Shown piece after piece: positions 1-8,535 of a stretch of 51,733 nucleotides of DNA. A program made the position numbers and the translations under genes. The notes beneath the pieces were generated by a model. That model was not told where the DNA came from. It made no database searches and saw only the letters and a program-made list of their open reading frames with translations. The stretch is from CAYRNY01 sp964425755 (GTDB taxonomy: Bacteria; Chloroflexota; Anaerolineae; Aggregatilineales; Aggregatilineaceae): positions 1 to 51,733 of the forward strand of contig CAYRNY010000025.1 of assembly GCA_964425755.1 (NCBI GenBank). The letters run 5' to 3'. Position 1 is the stretch's first letter, and every line of letters begins with the position of its first letter.

Positions 1-120
1 GGGTTCTCGTTAGAAATCATCGTTCCGGCTACCGCTTGATTGCGGTCTACTGAATTTGTGTGTTAGTATAGCGACCTGTGCAAGATTATCGAACACACCA
101 GACAGTTAGCGAAAAGAGCG

Positions 121-1560
121 ATGTGGCACAATTACTATTCCGTTACAACAGTAACTGAAGCACTGGACCTGCTCGCGCAGCATGGCGAACGCGCGCGTGT
201 CGTGGCCGGTGCGACAGATCTGATCCTGGAACTTGAGCGCGGTCAGCGGCCTGATGTGGATACGCTGATCGACATCACGCGCGTGCCGATGTTGGACCAG
301 ATCACCGTTCATGGCGACACTGTGCGAATTGGTCCCCTGGTGACGCATAATCACCTGGTCGGCAGTGATGTGATTGTGACGCGGGCGTTTCCGTTGGCGC
401 AGGCGGCCTGGTCGGTTGGCTCACCGCAGATTCGCAATCGGGGCACGGTGGCGGGAAACGTGGTGACCGCCAGCCCTGCCAACGACACGATCACGCCGCT
501 TTGGGCGCTAGGGGCGACGGTTACACTGGCTTCGCAGCGCGGCGAGCGCACGCTCGATTTTCCGTCATTTTATAAAGGGGTGCGCCAGACGGCGCTTGAG
601 CCGGATGAACTGGTCACGGCGATCACGTTCCCGGCGCTGGGCACAAATGAACGCGGCGTCTTCTTGAAGCTAGGGCTGCGCAATGCGCAGGCGATTTCGG
701 TGGTGAATATCGCAGTTGTCCTGGCCTTTGACGGTGATACCGTCGCCGATGCGACCATTACAATGGGCAGTGTGGCCCCGACGATCATCCGGCTGCCGGT
801 TGCAGAGCAATACCTCAAAGGCAAGACGCTTTCCGATGCGGTGATTCGCGAAGCTGCACGGCTGGCAGCAGCAGCGCCAACACCGATCGATGACGTGCGC
901 AGCACGGCGGACTATCGTGCCGAGATGTGCCGCGTGCTAACGGCGCGCGCGCTGCGCATCCTGCGTGGAAAGACCGAGCGTACCGGGTGGCCGGACGACC
1001 CCGCGATGCTGTGGGGCGAGCATCACGCTCGTGTCGAGACTCCATTGCCAAGCATGGTGCGGCATGAGGATGACGCCGCCGAGACGATTGTCACGACCGT
1101 GAACGGCAAGACGTATTCAGTTACGGGCGGCATGAACAAAACGCTGCTGCGCTTTCTGCGTGAGGACATCGGCCTGCCCGGCACTAAAGAAGGCTGCGCG
1201 GAAGGTGAGTGCGGTGCTTGCACCGTCTTTTTGGACGGTGTTGCTGTGATGGCGTGTCTCGTGCCAGCTCCGCGCGCGCACGGTGCGCAGATCGTCACAG
1301 TTGAGGGGCTGGCGGACTTGAGCGGCAGGCTGCATCCGTTGCAGGAAGCGTTTATCGAAACCGGCGCGGTGCAATGCGGGTACTGCACGCCGGGGTTCTT
1401 GATGTCGGGTGCGAAACTGCTGGACGAACATCCTCATCCCACGCGCGAGCAGATTGAACAGAGCATCACCGGCAATCTGTGCCGCTGTACCGGCTACTAC
1501 AAGATCATCGATGCGTTCGAACGTGCGGTAAAACGTGGCGTTTCCAAAGCTGGCGACTGA
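121..1560 (+). CDS. Molybdenum hydroxylase FAD-binding / [2Fe-2S] fusion subunit
   Basis: Electron-transfer subunit of a xanthine dehydrogenase/CO dehydrogenase-family molybdenum hydroxylase (479 aa, cytoplasmic). Residues 1 to about 285 form the FAD-binding (CoxM/CutM-like) part, with AGATDLILELERG near the N-terminus and a GSPQIRNRGTVAGNV flavin-binding segment. Residues from about 315 form a CoxS/CutS-like iron-sulfur part: C359, C364, C367 and C379 are the plant-type cluster, and C419, C422, C454 and C456 the second cluster. The order FAD then Fe-S is the reverse of single-chain xanthine dehydrogenases. The ATG is preceded by a weak AAGAG. It is followed by a small membrane protein, the catalytic subunit at 2117 and maturation genes, all on the same strand. 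The substrate cannot be read from the sequence. Confidence 0.93.
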   Translation: MWHNYYSVTTVTEALDLLAQHGERARVVAGATDLILELERGQRPDVDTLIDITRVPMLDQITVHGDTVRIGPLVTHNHLVGSDVIVTRAFPLAQAAWSVGSPQIRNRGTVAGNVVTASPANDTITPLWALGATVTLASQRGERTLDFPSFYKGVRQTALEPDELVTAITFPALGTNERGVFLKLGLRNAQAISVVNIAVVLAFDGDTVADATITMGSVAPTIIRLPVAEQYLKGKTLSDAVIREAARLAAAAPTPIDDVRSTADYRAEMCRVLTARALRILRGKTERTGWPDDPAMLWGEHHARVETPLPSMVRHEDDAAETIVTTVNGKTYSVTGGMNKTLLRFLREDIGLPGTKEGCAEGECGACTVFLDGVAVMACLVPAPRAHGAQIVTVEGLADLSGRLHPLQEAFIETGAVQCGYCTPGFLMSGAKLLDEHPHPTREQIEQSITGNLCRCTGYYKIIDAFERAVKRGVSKAGD

Positions 1561-1654
1561 GTCGTGCTAGCAATACGCCAGGTGATCGTCTCGACAACGC
1601 TGCCAGCGGTGTCTAACATGCAGTGTTACGCGCAAACGTAAAGTGGAGCGCAAA

Positions 1655-2068
1655 ATGAGCGACCAGCGTCAAACCAAGAAGAAACCGGGCCGCAGAGCGT
1701 TCTTACCCTTGATGGGGCTGCTTTTCGCCGTGTTGCTGATCGTCGTCGCTTACGGCCTGGCACCATTTGCCCTGGAAGGGTTGGGTTCGATCAATGACGA
1801 ATGGGATAGGCGGATCAGGACCGGTGCGGACCCCGATGCCGAGTTTGTCGATGAGTATGTTTACTTGATGGCGGCCATTTTGTGGTTCGCGTTGATGGGC
1901 CTGTCGATGACGATCGTATCGGCTGCAGTGGGAAGAGACCCAGAAACGGAGTCGCTTCGTTATATGGGCGCGCCACCGGCTGATAAGAAGGCGGTAGCAA
2001 AACAGTTGAAACGTGATCTGCGCGACGCGAAGCGCCGCGCGCGCCAGCAAAAGCGACAGAAAAAATAA
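1655..2068 (+). CDS. Small two-helix membrane protein inside the Mo hydroxylase operon
   Basis: Family not recognised; 137 aa. The N-terminus is short and basic (about 15 residues), followed by a hydrophobic helix near residues 18-40, an acidic hydrophilic segment, a second hydrophobic helix near 68-90, and a very basic Lys/Arg/Gln-rich C-terminal tail. I chose the ATG at 1655 over an in-frame GTG at 1643 because GTGGAG at 1643-1648 then makes a properly spaced ribosome-binding site. It sits between the two subunit genes of the Mo hydroxylase. It could be a membrane partner of that enzyme or an unrelated passenger. The gene itself is likely real; its role is unknown. Confidence 0.72.
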   Translation: MSDQRQTKKKPGRRAFLPLMGLLFAVLLIVVAYGLAPFALEGLGSINDEWDRRIRTGADPDAEFVDEYVYLMAAILWFALMGLSMTIVSAAVGRDPETESLRYMGAPPADKKAVAKQLKRDLRDAKRRARQQKRQKK

Positions 2069-2116
2069 CGTGGGTTGGCGATATGTAATTGTTGACACCT
2101 GAGGAGCGTGTGACAG

Positions 2117-4345
2117 GTGCAAGATGAAAAAGAGTTAGCCATCGGGAAAAGCATCCATCGTGTCGATGCGTTAGGCAAAGTTACCGGCGCGACGCCGTAT
2201 CCCGGCGATATCGATATGGACGGCCAGTTGTGGATGAAGATCCGTTTTGCGGATCGTGTCCATGCACGTATCCTGTCCATCGATACTGCTGAGGCCGAGG
2301 CATATCCTGGGGTGGTCGCCGTGTTCACGGCAAAGGACGTACCGGTGAACGAATACGGCCTGATCGTCAGGGACCAGCCGGTGCTGTGCGGCCCAGGTAG
2401 CAGCAAGGCTGGGGCGGACATCGTGCGCTGTGTCAGCGATCAGGTGGCGTTGGTCGTCGCTGACAGTGAAGAAGCGGCAGCCGAAGCCGCGAAATTGATC
2501 GCGATCGAGTATGAGGATTTGCCGGTTGTGGATGATGTCGAGGCAGCGATGGCGGACGGCGCGCCGCAACTGCATGAAGGCGTTGAGAACAACATCCTGG
2601 TGCATTACCGCATCCGGCACGGCGATATCGAGGCCGGTTGGGAACAGGCAGACGTGATCGTTGAAGGGGAATACCGGACCGGTGCGCAGGAACATGCGTA
2701 TTTGCAGCCTGAAGCGGGTTTGGGTTATATCGACGAAGAAGAACGCGTGACGATTGTCGTCGCGGGGCAGTGGGTGCACGAGGATCGGGAACAGGTCGCG
2801 CACGCGTTAGGTTTACCTGAAGAGCGTGTGCGTATCATTTATCCGGCGATCGGCGGCGCGTTCGGCGGGCGTGAGGACATGTCAGTCCAGATCGTGTTAG
2901 GGCTGGCAGCTATGAAGCTCCGCCGCCCGGTGAAGATCATCTGGAGCCGCGAGGAGTCGATCATTGGGCACCACAAACGCCACCCGTTTCTGATCCGCGC
3001 GAGATGGGGCGCGACGAAAGACGGTAAAGTCGTCGCGGCGGAGTCGGAAGTGCTGCAGGACGCCGGGGCGTATGCCTATACGTCAACCAAAGTGCTTGGT
3101 AACGCGCATTTCATGGCTACCGGCCCGTATGAGATTCCGAATGCGAAGACCGATTCATATTCAGTGTATACGAACAATGTGCCCGGTGGTGCGTTCCGGG
3201 GATTCGGTGCGCCACAGGGGGCATTCGCGGCAGAAAACCAGATGAACAAACTGGCCGAAGCGTTGGATATGGACCCGGTTGAACTGCGTGCGAAAAACGT
3301 GTTAAAGGACGGCAGCATCACAGTGGTGGGGACGCCGCTGCCCCCCGGTGTGACAATCGACCGCGTGTTGGCGGAAGGTGCCGCCCAAAGCGATTACTGG
3401 CAGCGCGTCGACGGCCACTGGCAGCGGGCGGCGATCCAGCAACCCACCGATCCGGCGAAACGACGCGGAGTCGGTGTGGCGATCGGCCTGAAGAACGTTG
3501 GCTTCAGCTTTGGCGCACCGGAAGAAAACTGGGCCACGATCGAGCTGCACGGCGGCGCGGAGATCGAGCGCGTGGTCGTGCGCCAGGCGGGGGCGGACGT
3601 TGGGCAGGGTGCGCATACCGTTTTTGTGCAGATGGCGGCGCAGGCTGTCGGCGTTCCGGTCGAGAAGGTCGAGCTGCTCGGGCACGATACGGCGCAGACG
3701 GCGAACTCCGGCAGTTCGTCGGCCTCGCGCATGACGTTCATGTCAGGCAACGCGATTCGAGGGGCAGCGGAGGCGGCGCTGGCGAAGTGGGAGGATGAAG
3801 AGCGCCCCGCTATCGCGACGTATCAATATTGTCCGCCGAAGACCACGCCCTACGATCCTGAAACCGGGCACGCTGACCCGAACTTCGCCTACGGTTACAT
3901 GGCCCAGTTTGTCGAGGTGGAAGTCGATATCGAGACCGGGCATGTGAATGTGGTGCGTGTTGTGTCGGCCCATGATGTCGGCAAAGCGTTGCATCCGCAG
4001 AATGTAGAGGGACAGATCGAAGGTGCGGTCGTGCAGGCGCTTGGTTATGCGGTGATGGAGAACCTGGTTACCGATGGCGGGCGCGTCCTGAATCCGTACC
4101 TGTCCACGTACCTGATCCCCACGATCTGGGACATCCCGCGCGAGGTGAAATCGGTCATTTTGGAATTCGCCGATCCACGCGGCCCCTGGGGGGCACGCGG
4201 CATGGCGGAGATGCCGTTTATACCGCTGGCGGCGGCCATCAACGCGGCCTTTCACGATGCGACGGGGGTGTGGGTGGATCGAATCCCGTTGGTGCCGGAT
4301 ATGGTAGTACACAAGTTGCGCGAGCATGGTGTCGGTGTTATTTGA
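2117..4345 (+). CDS. Molybdenum hydroxylase catalytic (molybdopterin-binding) subunit
   Basis: Large subunit of a xanthine dehydrogenase-family enzyme (742 aa), expected to bind molybdopterin and hydroxylate a carbon of a heterocycle or aldehyde. Visible motifs: GGAFGGRE at 246-253, GGAFRGFGAPQ from 357, GQGAHTVFVQMAAQAVGVP in the second Mo-binding domain, and ARGMAEMPF with the expected catalytic glutamate at E698. The CO dehydrogenase active-site loop (VAYRCSFR) is absent, so it is not a CoxL-type CO dehydrogenase. The start is GTG with GAGGAG at 2101-2106. The 3' end overlaps the next gene. Substrate unknown; the YqeB/YqeC neighbours suggest a selenium-dependent form. Confidence 0.93.
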   Translation: MQDEKELAIGKSIHRVDALGKVTGATPYPGDIDMDGQLWMKIRFADRVHARILSIDTAEAEAYPGVVAVFTAKDVPVNEYGLIVRDQPVLCGPGSSKAGADIVRCVSDQVALVVADSEEAAAEAAKLIAIEYEDLPVVDDVEAAMADGAPQLHEGVENNILVHYRIRHGDIEAGWEQADVIVEGEYRTGAQEHAYLQPEAGLGYIDEEERVTIVVAGQWVHEDREQVAHALGLPEERVRIIYPAIGGAFGGREDMSVQIVLGLAAMKLRRPVKIIWSREESIIGHHKRHPFLIRARWGATKDGKVVAAESEVLQDAGAYAYTSTKVLGNAHFMATGPYEIPNAKTDSYSVYTNNVPGGAFRGFGAPQGAFAAENQMNKLAEALDMDPVELRAKNVLKDGSITVVGTPLPPGVTIDRVLAEGAAQSDYWQRVDGHWQRAAIQQPTDPAKRRGVGVAIGLKNVGFSFGAPEENWATIELHGGAEIERVVVRQAGADVGQGAHTVFVQMAAQAVGVPVEKVELLGHDTAQTANSGSSSASRMTFMSGNAIRGAAEAALAKWEDEERPAIATYQYCPPKTTPYDPETGHADPNFAYGYMAQFVEVEVDIETGHVNVVRVVSAHDVGKALHPQNVEGQIEGAVVQALGYAVMENLVTDGGRVLNPYLSTYLIPTIWDIPREVKSVILEFADPRGPWGARGMAEMPFIPLAAAINAAFHDATGVWVDRIPLVPDMVVHKLREHGVGVI

Positions 4346-5156
4346 GTCTGTGCCCGTCATCGTGCGCGGGGGGGGTGATCTCGCTTCCGGTGTGGTTCTG
4401 CGCCTGACGAAGGCGGGCTTCCCGGTGCTGGTGACGGAGCTTACCCAGCCGCTGGTGATCCGGCGGACCGTCGCGTTTGCGTCGGCAGTTTATGAAAACG
4501 CGATCACCGTTGAGGATATCCCCGCGCGCCGGATCGATCAGGTAGACGATATTCGGGACGCGTGGAACGCCGGGATTGTGCCGGTGCTGGTGGACGAGAC
4601 CGGAACGAGCATCACGGCGCTTAAGCCGGTGGTGGTTGTCGATGCGCGTATGATCAAGCGCAACCCCGGCACGACGCCTGAGGATGCGCCGTTGGTCATT
4701 GCATTAGGCCCGGGTTACACGGCAGGCAGAGATTGCCATGCCGTGATCGAAACCAAGCGCGGGCATTTCCTGGGCCGTGTGATCTGGCAGGGTGGGGCAG
4801 AACCGAACACCGGCAGTCCGGGGAGTGTGAAGGGGCACGTAGCGGACCGTGTGCTGCGGGCACCGGCTGATGGTAATGTTTTGTCACATGCCGCGATCGG
4901 TGACCAGCTTGAACAGAGCGATCTGGTGGCTGAGGTTGGTGGCGTACCGGTCCGTGCCCCGTTTGCCGGCGTGTTGCGAGGTTTGATACATTCTTCAGTG
5001 CCAGTCGTTAAAGGTTTCAAGATCGGTGATGTGGACCCGCGTGGCGTGCGTGCGCACTGTTTCACCGTATCTGAAAAGTCGTTGGCCATTGGCGGAGGTG
5101 TGTTGGAAGCGATCCTCAGCGCACCCCAGATCGTGGAACGCCTGCGGATGCGTTGA
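4326..5156 (+). CDS. yqeB: YqeB/EF2563-family selenium-dependent Mo hydroxylase system protein
   Basis: 276-aa protein with an N-terminal dinucleotide-fold start (VIVRGGGDLASGVVLRLTKA), a central LVIALGPGYTAGRDCHAVIE segment and a C-terminal swivel-like half (RAPADGNVLSHAAIGDQL, then VRAPFAGVLRGLI). This architecture matches the EF2563/YqeB family, which comparative genomics links to selenium-dependent molybdenum hydroxylases; its biochemical step is not established. The start codon lies 20 bases inside the catalytic-subunit gene, so translation is probably coupled. The next gene encodes YqeC, the usual partner. I would not call it XdhC, because the XdhC/CoxI signature is absent. Confidence 0.85.
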   Translation: MVSVLFESVPVIVRGGGDLASGVVLRLTKAGFPVLVTELTQPLVIRRTVAFASAVYENAITVEDIPARRIDQVDDIRDAWNAGIVPVLVDETGTSITALKPVVVVDARMIKRNPGTTPEDAPLVIALGPGYTAGRDCHAVIETKRGHFLGRVIWQGGAEPNTGSPGSVKGHVADRVLRAPADGNVLSHAAIGDQLEQSDLVAEVGGVPVRAPFAGVLRGLIHSSVPVVKGFKIGDVDPRGVRAHCFTVSEKSLAIGGGVLEAILSAPQIVERLRMR

Positions 5157-5213
5157 GCCGGTATCAGCTGGTTGTCTTTCCGTCGGTCGTTAGGAATGAA
5201 GTGCAGGTAGACG

Positions 5214-6572
5214 ATGCGTTTGCGTGATGCGCTGGGCGTACAGCGTGGCGACGTGGTGGCTTTTGTGGGAGCCGGCGGCAAAACGTCGGCTCTCTTTAGG
5301 CTGGCGGATGAACTACGCCAGGACGGATGGCGCGTGCTGGTTACGACAACGACACGCCTAGCGACACACGAAGCCCATCGCGCCCCGTATTCAGTCCAGT
5401 TGACGGCAGCGGTTGAACCGGCGGATGTGCGTGAGCTGCTCAACCAGCATGGCTGTCTGTTTTTGTACAGTCGTTCTGATCCGAGGAAGGACAAGGTCGT
5501 AGGGCTGCATCCGGACGCGATCGCCGGGTTGATGGATTCGGTTAATTCTGACGTGTTGTTGATCGAATCGGACGGCGCGCGGCGGCTGCCATTGAAGGCT
5601 CCCCACGACCACGAGCCAGTGATCCCGGCGGATGCATCGTTGGTTGTGCCGGTGGCAGGGCTGGATGCGCTGGGACAGCCGCTTGACGATGCCCACGTGT
5701 ACAACGCAGAACGCATCCAGGCGCGGTATGGCTTCCCTGATGGCGGCATAATAATCCCGCCCTGGATGGCGGTGATCATCCGCGATCCTGAGCTGGGGTT
5801 GCGTGGTGTGCCGGAAAAAGCGCGGGTGGTCGCGCTCTTGAACAAAGTGGGCAGCGCACGCCACGAGTGGCGGCGCGCGCGCCACGTGGCGCAACTTGTG
5901 TTGCGCTCCGTGCGTGTGGACGCGGTGGCAATTGGCGCGATGCAGTCAGAACAAGAGCCGGTGCTTGAACGACACCGGCGCGTAGCTGCGGTTGTGTTGG
6001 CCGGTGGGCGCGCGACGCGGATGGGGCGCTCGAAAGTGCTGCTGCCGTGGGATGGCCGCACGGTGATCGAGTCGATTGTCTCGCGGCTGATGTTGATGCC
6101 GCTGGCGGAGATCATGGTTGTCACAGGATACCGGGCGGGCGATGTGGCACGCGTGTTGCGGAACAGGCCCGTCCAGACCGTGTATAACCCTGATTATGCT
6201 CATGGTGAAATGTTGTCATCGTTGCAGGCCGGGGTGCGCGCGTTGCCAGAATCGATCGCGGCGTGTCTGGTGGTGATGGGCGATCAGCCTTCGCTCGACG
6301 CGCGCGTTGTGAACCAGGTGCTTCAGGCGTATGCTGAAGGTCGCGGCGATATCGTTATGCCCGAGTTTATGGGGCAACACGGGCACCCGGTGTTATTCGA
6401 TCGCCGGCTGTGGCCGGAATTGCTCGCCCTGGAGCAGGGCGCACCGCGTGATGTCGTGCGCCGCCATCCGGAAGACGTCGTGTCCGTACGGGTGGACACG
6501 GACAGTATCTTGCGCGATATTGATACACCGGAGAAATACCGCCTGGAGCGTTTTTTAGCGGGTTTGACCTAG
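5214..6572 (+). CDS. YqeC - MocA fusion: Se-dependent hydroxylase accessory plus Mo-cofactor cytidylyltransferase
   Basis: 452-aa two-domain protein. Residues 1 to about 245 are YqeC-like, with a P-loop FVGAGGKTS at 17-25 and an LLIESDGARRLPLK segment. Residues from about 255 are a MocA/MobA-type nucleotidyltransferase: LAGGRATRMGRSK at 262-274, VMGDQPSL, and GQHGHPVLFD near the end. The MocA half would transfer CMP (or another nucleotide) to molybdopterin for xanthine dehydrogenase-family enzymes. The YqeC half belongs to the selenium-dependent hydroxylase system, where its step is unknown. A weak AGGTAG precedes the ATG. It is the last gene of the Mo hydroxylase operon. Confidence 0.88.
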   Translation: MRLRDALGVQRGDVVAFVGAGGKTSALFRLADELRQDGWRVLVTTTTRLATHEAHRAPYSVQLTAAVEPADVRELLNQHGCLFLYSRSDPRKDKVVGLHPDAIAGLMDSVNSDVLLIESDGARRLPLKAPHDHEPVIPADASLVVPVAGLDALGQPLDDAHVYNAERIQARYGFPDGGIIIPPWMAVIIRDPELGLRGVPEKARVVALLNKVGSARHEWRRARHVAQLVLRSVRVDAVAIGAMQSEQEPVLERHRRVAAVVLAGGRATRMGRSKVLLPWDGRTVIESIVSRLMLMPLAEIMVVTGYRAGDVARVLRNRPVQTVYNPDYAHGEMLSSLQAGVRALPESIAACLVVMGDQPSLDARVVNQVLQAYAEGRGDIVMPEFMGQHGHPVLFDRRLWPELLALEQGAPRDVVRRHPEDVVSVRVDTDSILRDIDTPEKYRLERFLAGLT

Positions 6573-6584
6573 CCAGCCGCCCGG

Positions 6585-7373
6585 CTACGGTGCAGCGGTT
6601 CCGATCGGCGTTGGCGTCGGCGGTGGCTCGCTGATATGGATCGTGATTTCGCACAGCGAGCGGAGCATGTTCGTATTGTCGAACACGCTCAAGCGGAAGC
6701 GGTATTCGCCTTCAGGAAAATTGAACGGCAGGATTTCTCCGAGTGGACCGTTTACCACCGGGACCGTGTAATCGCCGCCGATGGGGGCAAATTCTGCGCC
6801 GGGTTCGGCACGTCTGATTTCGAAACGGTAGAACGCAAAATCGGCAATATTCGCCGTGCCGATAATCGTGGTTGCCTCAAAAAGCAACTGGCCGTTGGCG
6901 GGAATGTACAGCCATGCACTATCCTGCGGGCACCCGACGATCTCCGGCGCTTCCGGCAGGATCGTGCCGACCGGGGTATTTGTTGGCACCGGTGTCCTAA
7001 ACAAGCCCGGACCGTCAGCTTGCTGTTGTTCCGCATTGAGCGCGATTCCGGGATTGGCAGCCGGTGTGCTGGTCACAAACCGTTCGAGCGCACGGCCCGG
7101 CTGCACGTCGCCGCTTACGCGGATATCGCGGATCGTTGGGGCCACTACATTGGTGATGGCCCATACCCCGATCATGAATTCAACGAGCAGGCCGCCGAAC
7201 GTGATCGCGCTGGCCTGGCGGACCAGGGCATGCTCGCGTTCCAGCTTGAACTGAGCCACTGCCAGGTCGCGCCGTGCTCGTTGTAACCGGACGGCCACGA
7301 GCAAGATGCCCGCCATGCTCAGGATATACAGCCCATACGATACCTGCTCGATGAAAAAAACGAAACTCGTCAT
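6585..7373 (-). CDS. Membrane-anchored protein with extracytoplasmic domain, unknown function
   Basis: Not assigned to a family; 262 aa. A membrane helix near residues 8-28 is followed by a charged coiled segment (about 30-52) and a second helix near 55-80, then a roughly 180-residue domain on the far side of the membrane. That domain has two cysteines (in EIVGCPQD and SLCEITI) that could form a disulfide, and a proline/threonine-rich tail. The C-terminal beta-rich look (FEATTIIGTANIADFAFYRF, then EGEYRFRLSVFD) suggests an Ig-like or adhesion-type fold, which is inference. Its ATG overlaps the stop of the purine nucleoside phosphorylase gene by four bases (ATGA), so the two are cotranscribed. 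Confidence 0.75.
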   Translation of the reverse strand: MTSFVFFIEQVSYGLYILSMAGILLVAVRLQRARRDLAVAQFKLEREHALVRQASAITFGGLLVEFMIGVWAITNVVAPTIRDIRVSGDVQPGRALERFVTSTPAANPGIALNAEQQQADGPGLFRTPVPTNTPVGTILPEAPEIVGCPQDSAWLYIPANGQLLFEATTIIGTANIADFAFYRFEIRRAEPGAEFAPIGGDYTVPVVNGPLGEILPFNFPEGEYRFRLSVFDNTNMLRSLCEITIHISEPPPTPTPIGTAAP

Positions 7374-8263
7374 GCTTCTTCCGGCGGATTTTCTACCTGG
7401 CTGGGATCATACGGCGGCATCTCGCGCAGCACACCTCGGATAATCGTCGCCAGTCGCGGCACGATCTGGCGGCCCAACTCCAGCACGCTTTCGTGACTGA
7501 CCTCTTCCCTGGTCTCGGTGTCGTCCAGTGAGAGATTGGTGATCGATGAGAAGCCCAAAACACGCATTCCAGCATGGTACGCGGTCAGTACTTCCGGCGC
7601 GGTGGACATGCCAACTGCATCACCGCCCCACCTGCGCAACAGACGTACTTCTGCAGGCGTTTCAAAGGTCGGCCCGGCGATCGAAACGTAGATGCCCTCG
7701 CGCAGTGTGATGTTGTTTGCCGCTGCAACCCGGTGCGCCAGTTTGCGTAACTCCGGATTATACGTGCTGGTGTGGATCGAGAAGCGCGGTCCGAAAGCGT
7801 CTATGTTTGGCCCGCGCAGGGGGTGGTTACCCGCCATGCCGGGCAGGAAGATGTGGTCTTCAATGACCATGATATCGCCGGCATTGAATTTCGTGTTAAG
7901 CCCGCCTGCGGCATTGGTCACGATCAGTGTGTTGACGCCTAGCAGCCGCATGACGCGTACCGGAAGCGCGACCTGCTGCATGGTGTACCCTTCATAGAAA
8001 TGCGCGCGGCCCTGCATTGCCAGCACGCTCTGGCCTTCAAGCTCGCCGCTGACCAACCGTCCGGCGTGCCCCATGACGGTAGAATGGGGCCAGTTCGGGA
8101 TGTCCTGGTACGGGATGATATCAGCGTGTTCGATTTCTTCGATCAGTGGTCCCAATCCCGAGCCGAGAATCAACCCCACCTGTGGTTCGCGCGCGATCTT
8201 CTCGCGGACTGCAGCAGCAGCGCTGTGGTAATGCGATTCGGGCATCCATTGTTCTGTGGTCAT
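7370..8263 (-). CDS. Purine nucleoside phosphorylase (trimeric, PNP family 2)
   Basis: Phosphorolysis of purine ribo- and deoxyribonucleosides to base and (deoxy)ribose-1-phosphate. The 297-aa product shows LILGSGLGPL near the N-terminus, VMGHAGRLVSGEL, MQGRAHFYEGY, TNAAGGLN, GPTFETPAE (the purine-site glutamate) and SSITNLSLDD (the purine-site asparagine), as in the human-type trimeric enzyme. The open frame extends 48 codons upstream, but that stretch is not conserved in character and would precede the promoter. The ATG at 8263 has GGAGA upstream and starts the conserved region. A promoter is visible at 8315-8343. The downstream membrane-protein gene overlaps by ATGA. Confidence 0.93.
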   Translation of the reverse strand: MTTEQWMPESHYHSAAAAVREKIAREPQVGLILGSGLGPLIEEIEHADIIPYQDIPNWPHSTVMGHAGRLVSGELEGQSVLAMQGRAHFYEGYTMQQVALPVRVMRLLGVNTLIVTNAAGGLNTKFNAGDIMVIEDHIFLPGMAGNHPLRGPNIDAFGPRFSIHTSTYNPELRKLAHRVAAANNITLREGIYVSIAGPTFETPAEVRLLRRWGGDAVGMSTAPEVLTAYHAGMRVLGFSSITNLSLDDTETREEVSHESVLELGRQIVPRLATIIRGVLREMPPYDPSQVENPPEEA

Positions 8264-8314
8264 ATGGTCGGAGTCTCCGTTGCCAATGTTAAAGAGAGCC
8301 AGTAAAACGCGCCT

Positions 8315-8343
8315 ATTGTAACATTTGTTTCCATTGCTGTGCA
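8315..8343 (-). promoter_or_regulatory. Sigma-70 promoter for the purine nucleoside phosphorylase gene
   Basis: Reading the minus strand: TGCACA (-35), 17-bp spacer, TACAAT (-10). The expected start of transcription is near 8308, giving a leader of about 45 bases before the ATG at 8263. Confidence 0.6.
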
Positions 8344-8430
8344 TGTGCAGTTCGCCGCATTTGACCGCGTGGCGATCAGAGGTGAGATGATACGTGTTTT
8401 TGTACAAAGTTGCACATTTTTAATGAGTTT

Positions 8431-8459
8431 TTTAGATCAAATGGCAGATAATATATAAT
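8431..8459 (+). promoter_or_regulatory. Sigma-70 promoter for the small 80-aa gene
   Basis: TTTAGA, 17-bp spacer and a perfect TATAAT at 8454-8459, in a markedly AT-rich stretch. Transcription would start near 8466, about 70 bases before the GTG at 8536. Confidence 0.6.
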
Positions 8460-8535
8460 GTTCCTTCAGTGAGCAGCTATGAGGTAATCATGGGTACATG
8501 GTTGCCCCACTGCCAACAAGCGAGGTAGGGATAAC

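Noticed and set aside
1..120. Promoter or Moco riboswitch in front of the Mo hydroxylase operon
   Set aside because: Only a poor TTGCGG-18-TAGTAT match is visible and no Moco-aptamer-like pairing; the window also begins too close to judge.
2117..4345. CO dehydrogenase large subunit
   Set aside because: The CoxL active-site loop is absent; the sequence at that position is GGAFRGFGAPQ, as in other Mo hydroxylases.
4715..6124. A 469-codon minus-strand open frame under yqeB and yqeC-mocA
   Set aside because: It covers parts of two clearly recognised genes, and its translation is Ser/Thr/Arg-rich without motifs.
8264..8407. 48-codon N-terminal extension of the nucleoside phosphorylase
   Set aside because: It contains the promoter and leader, has no conserved sequence, and a better start with a ribosome-binding site is at 8263.
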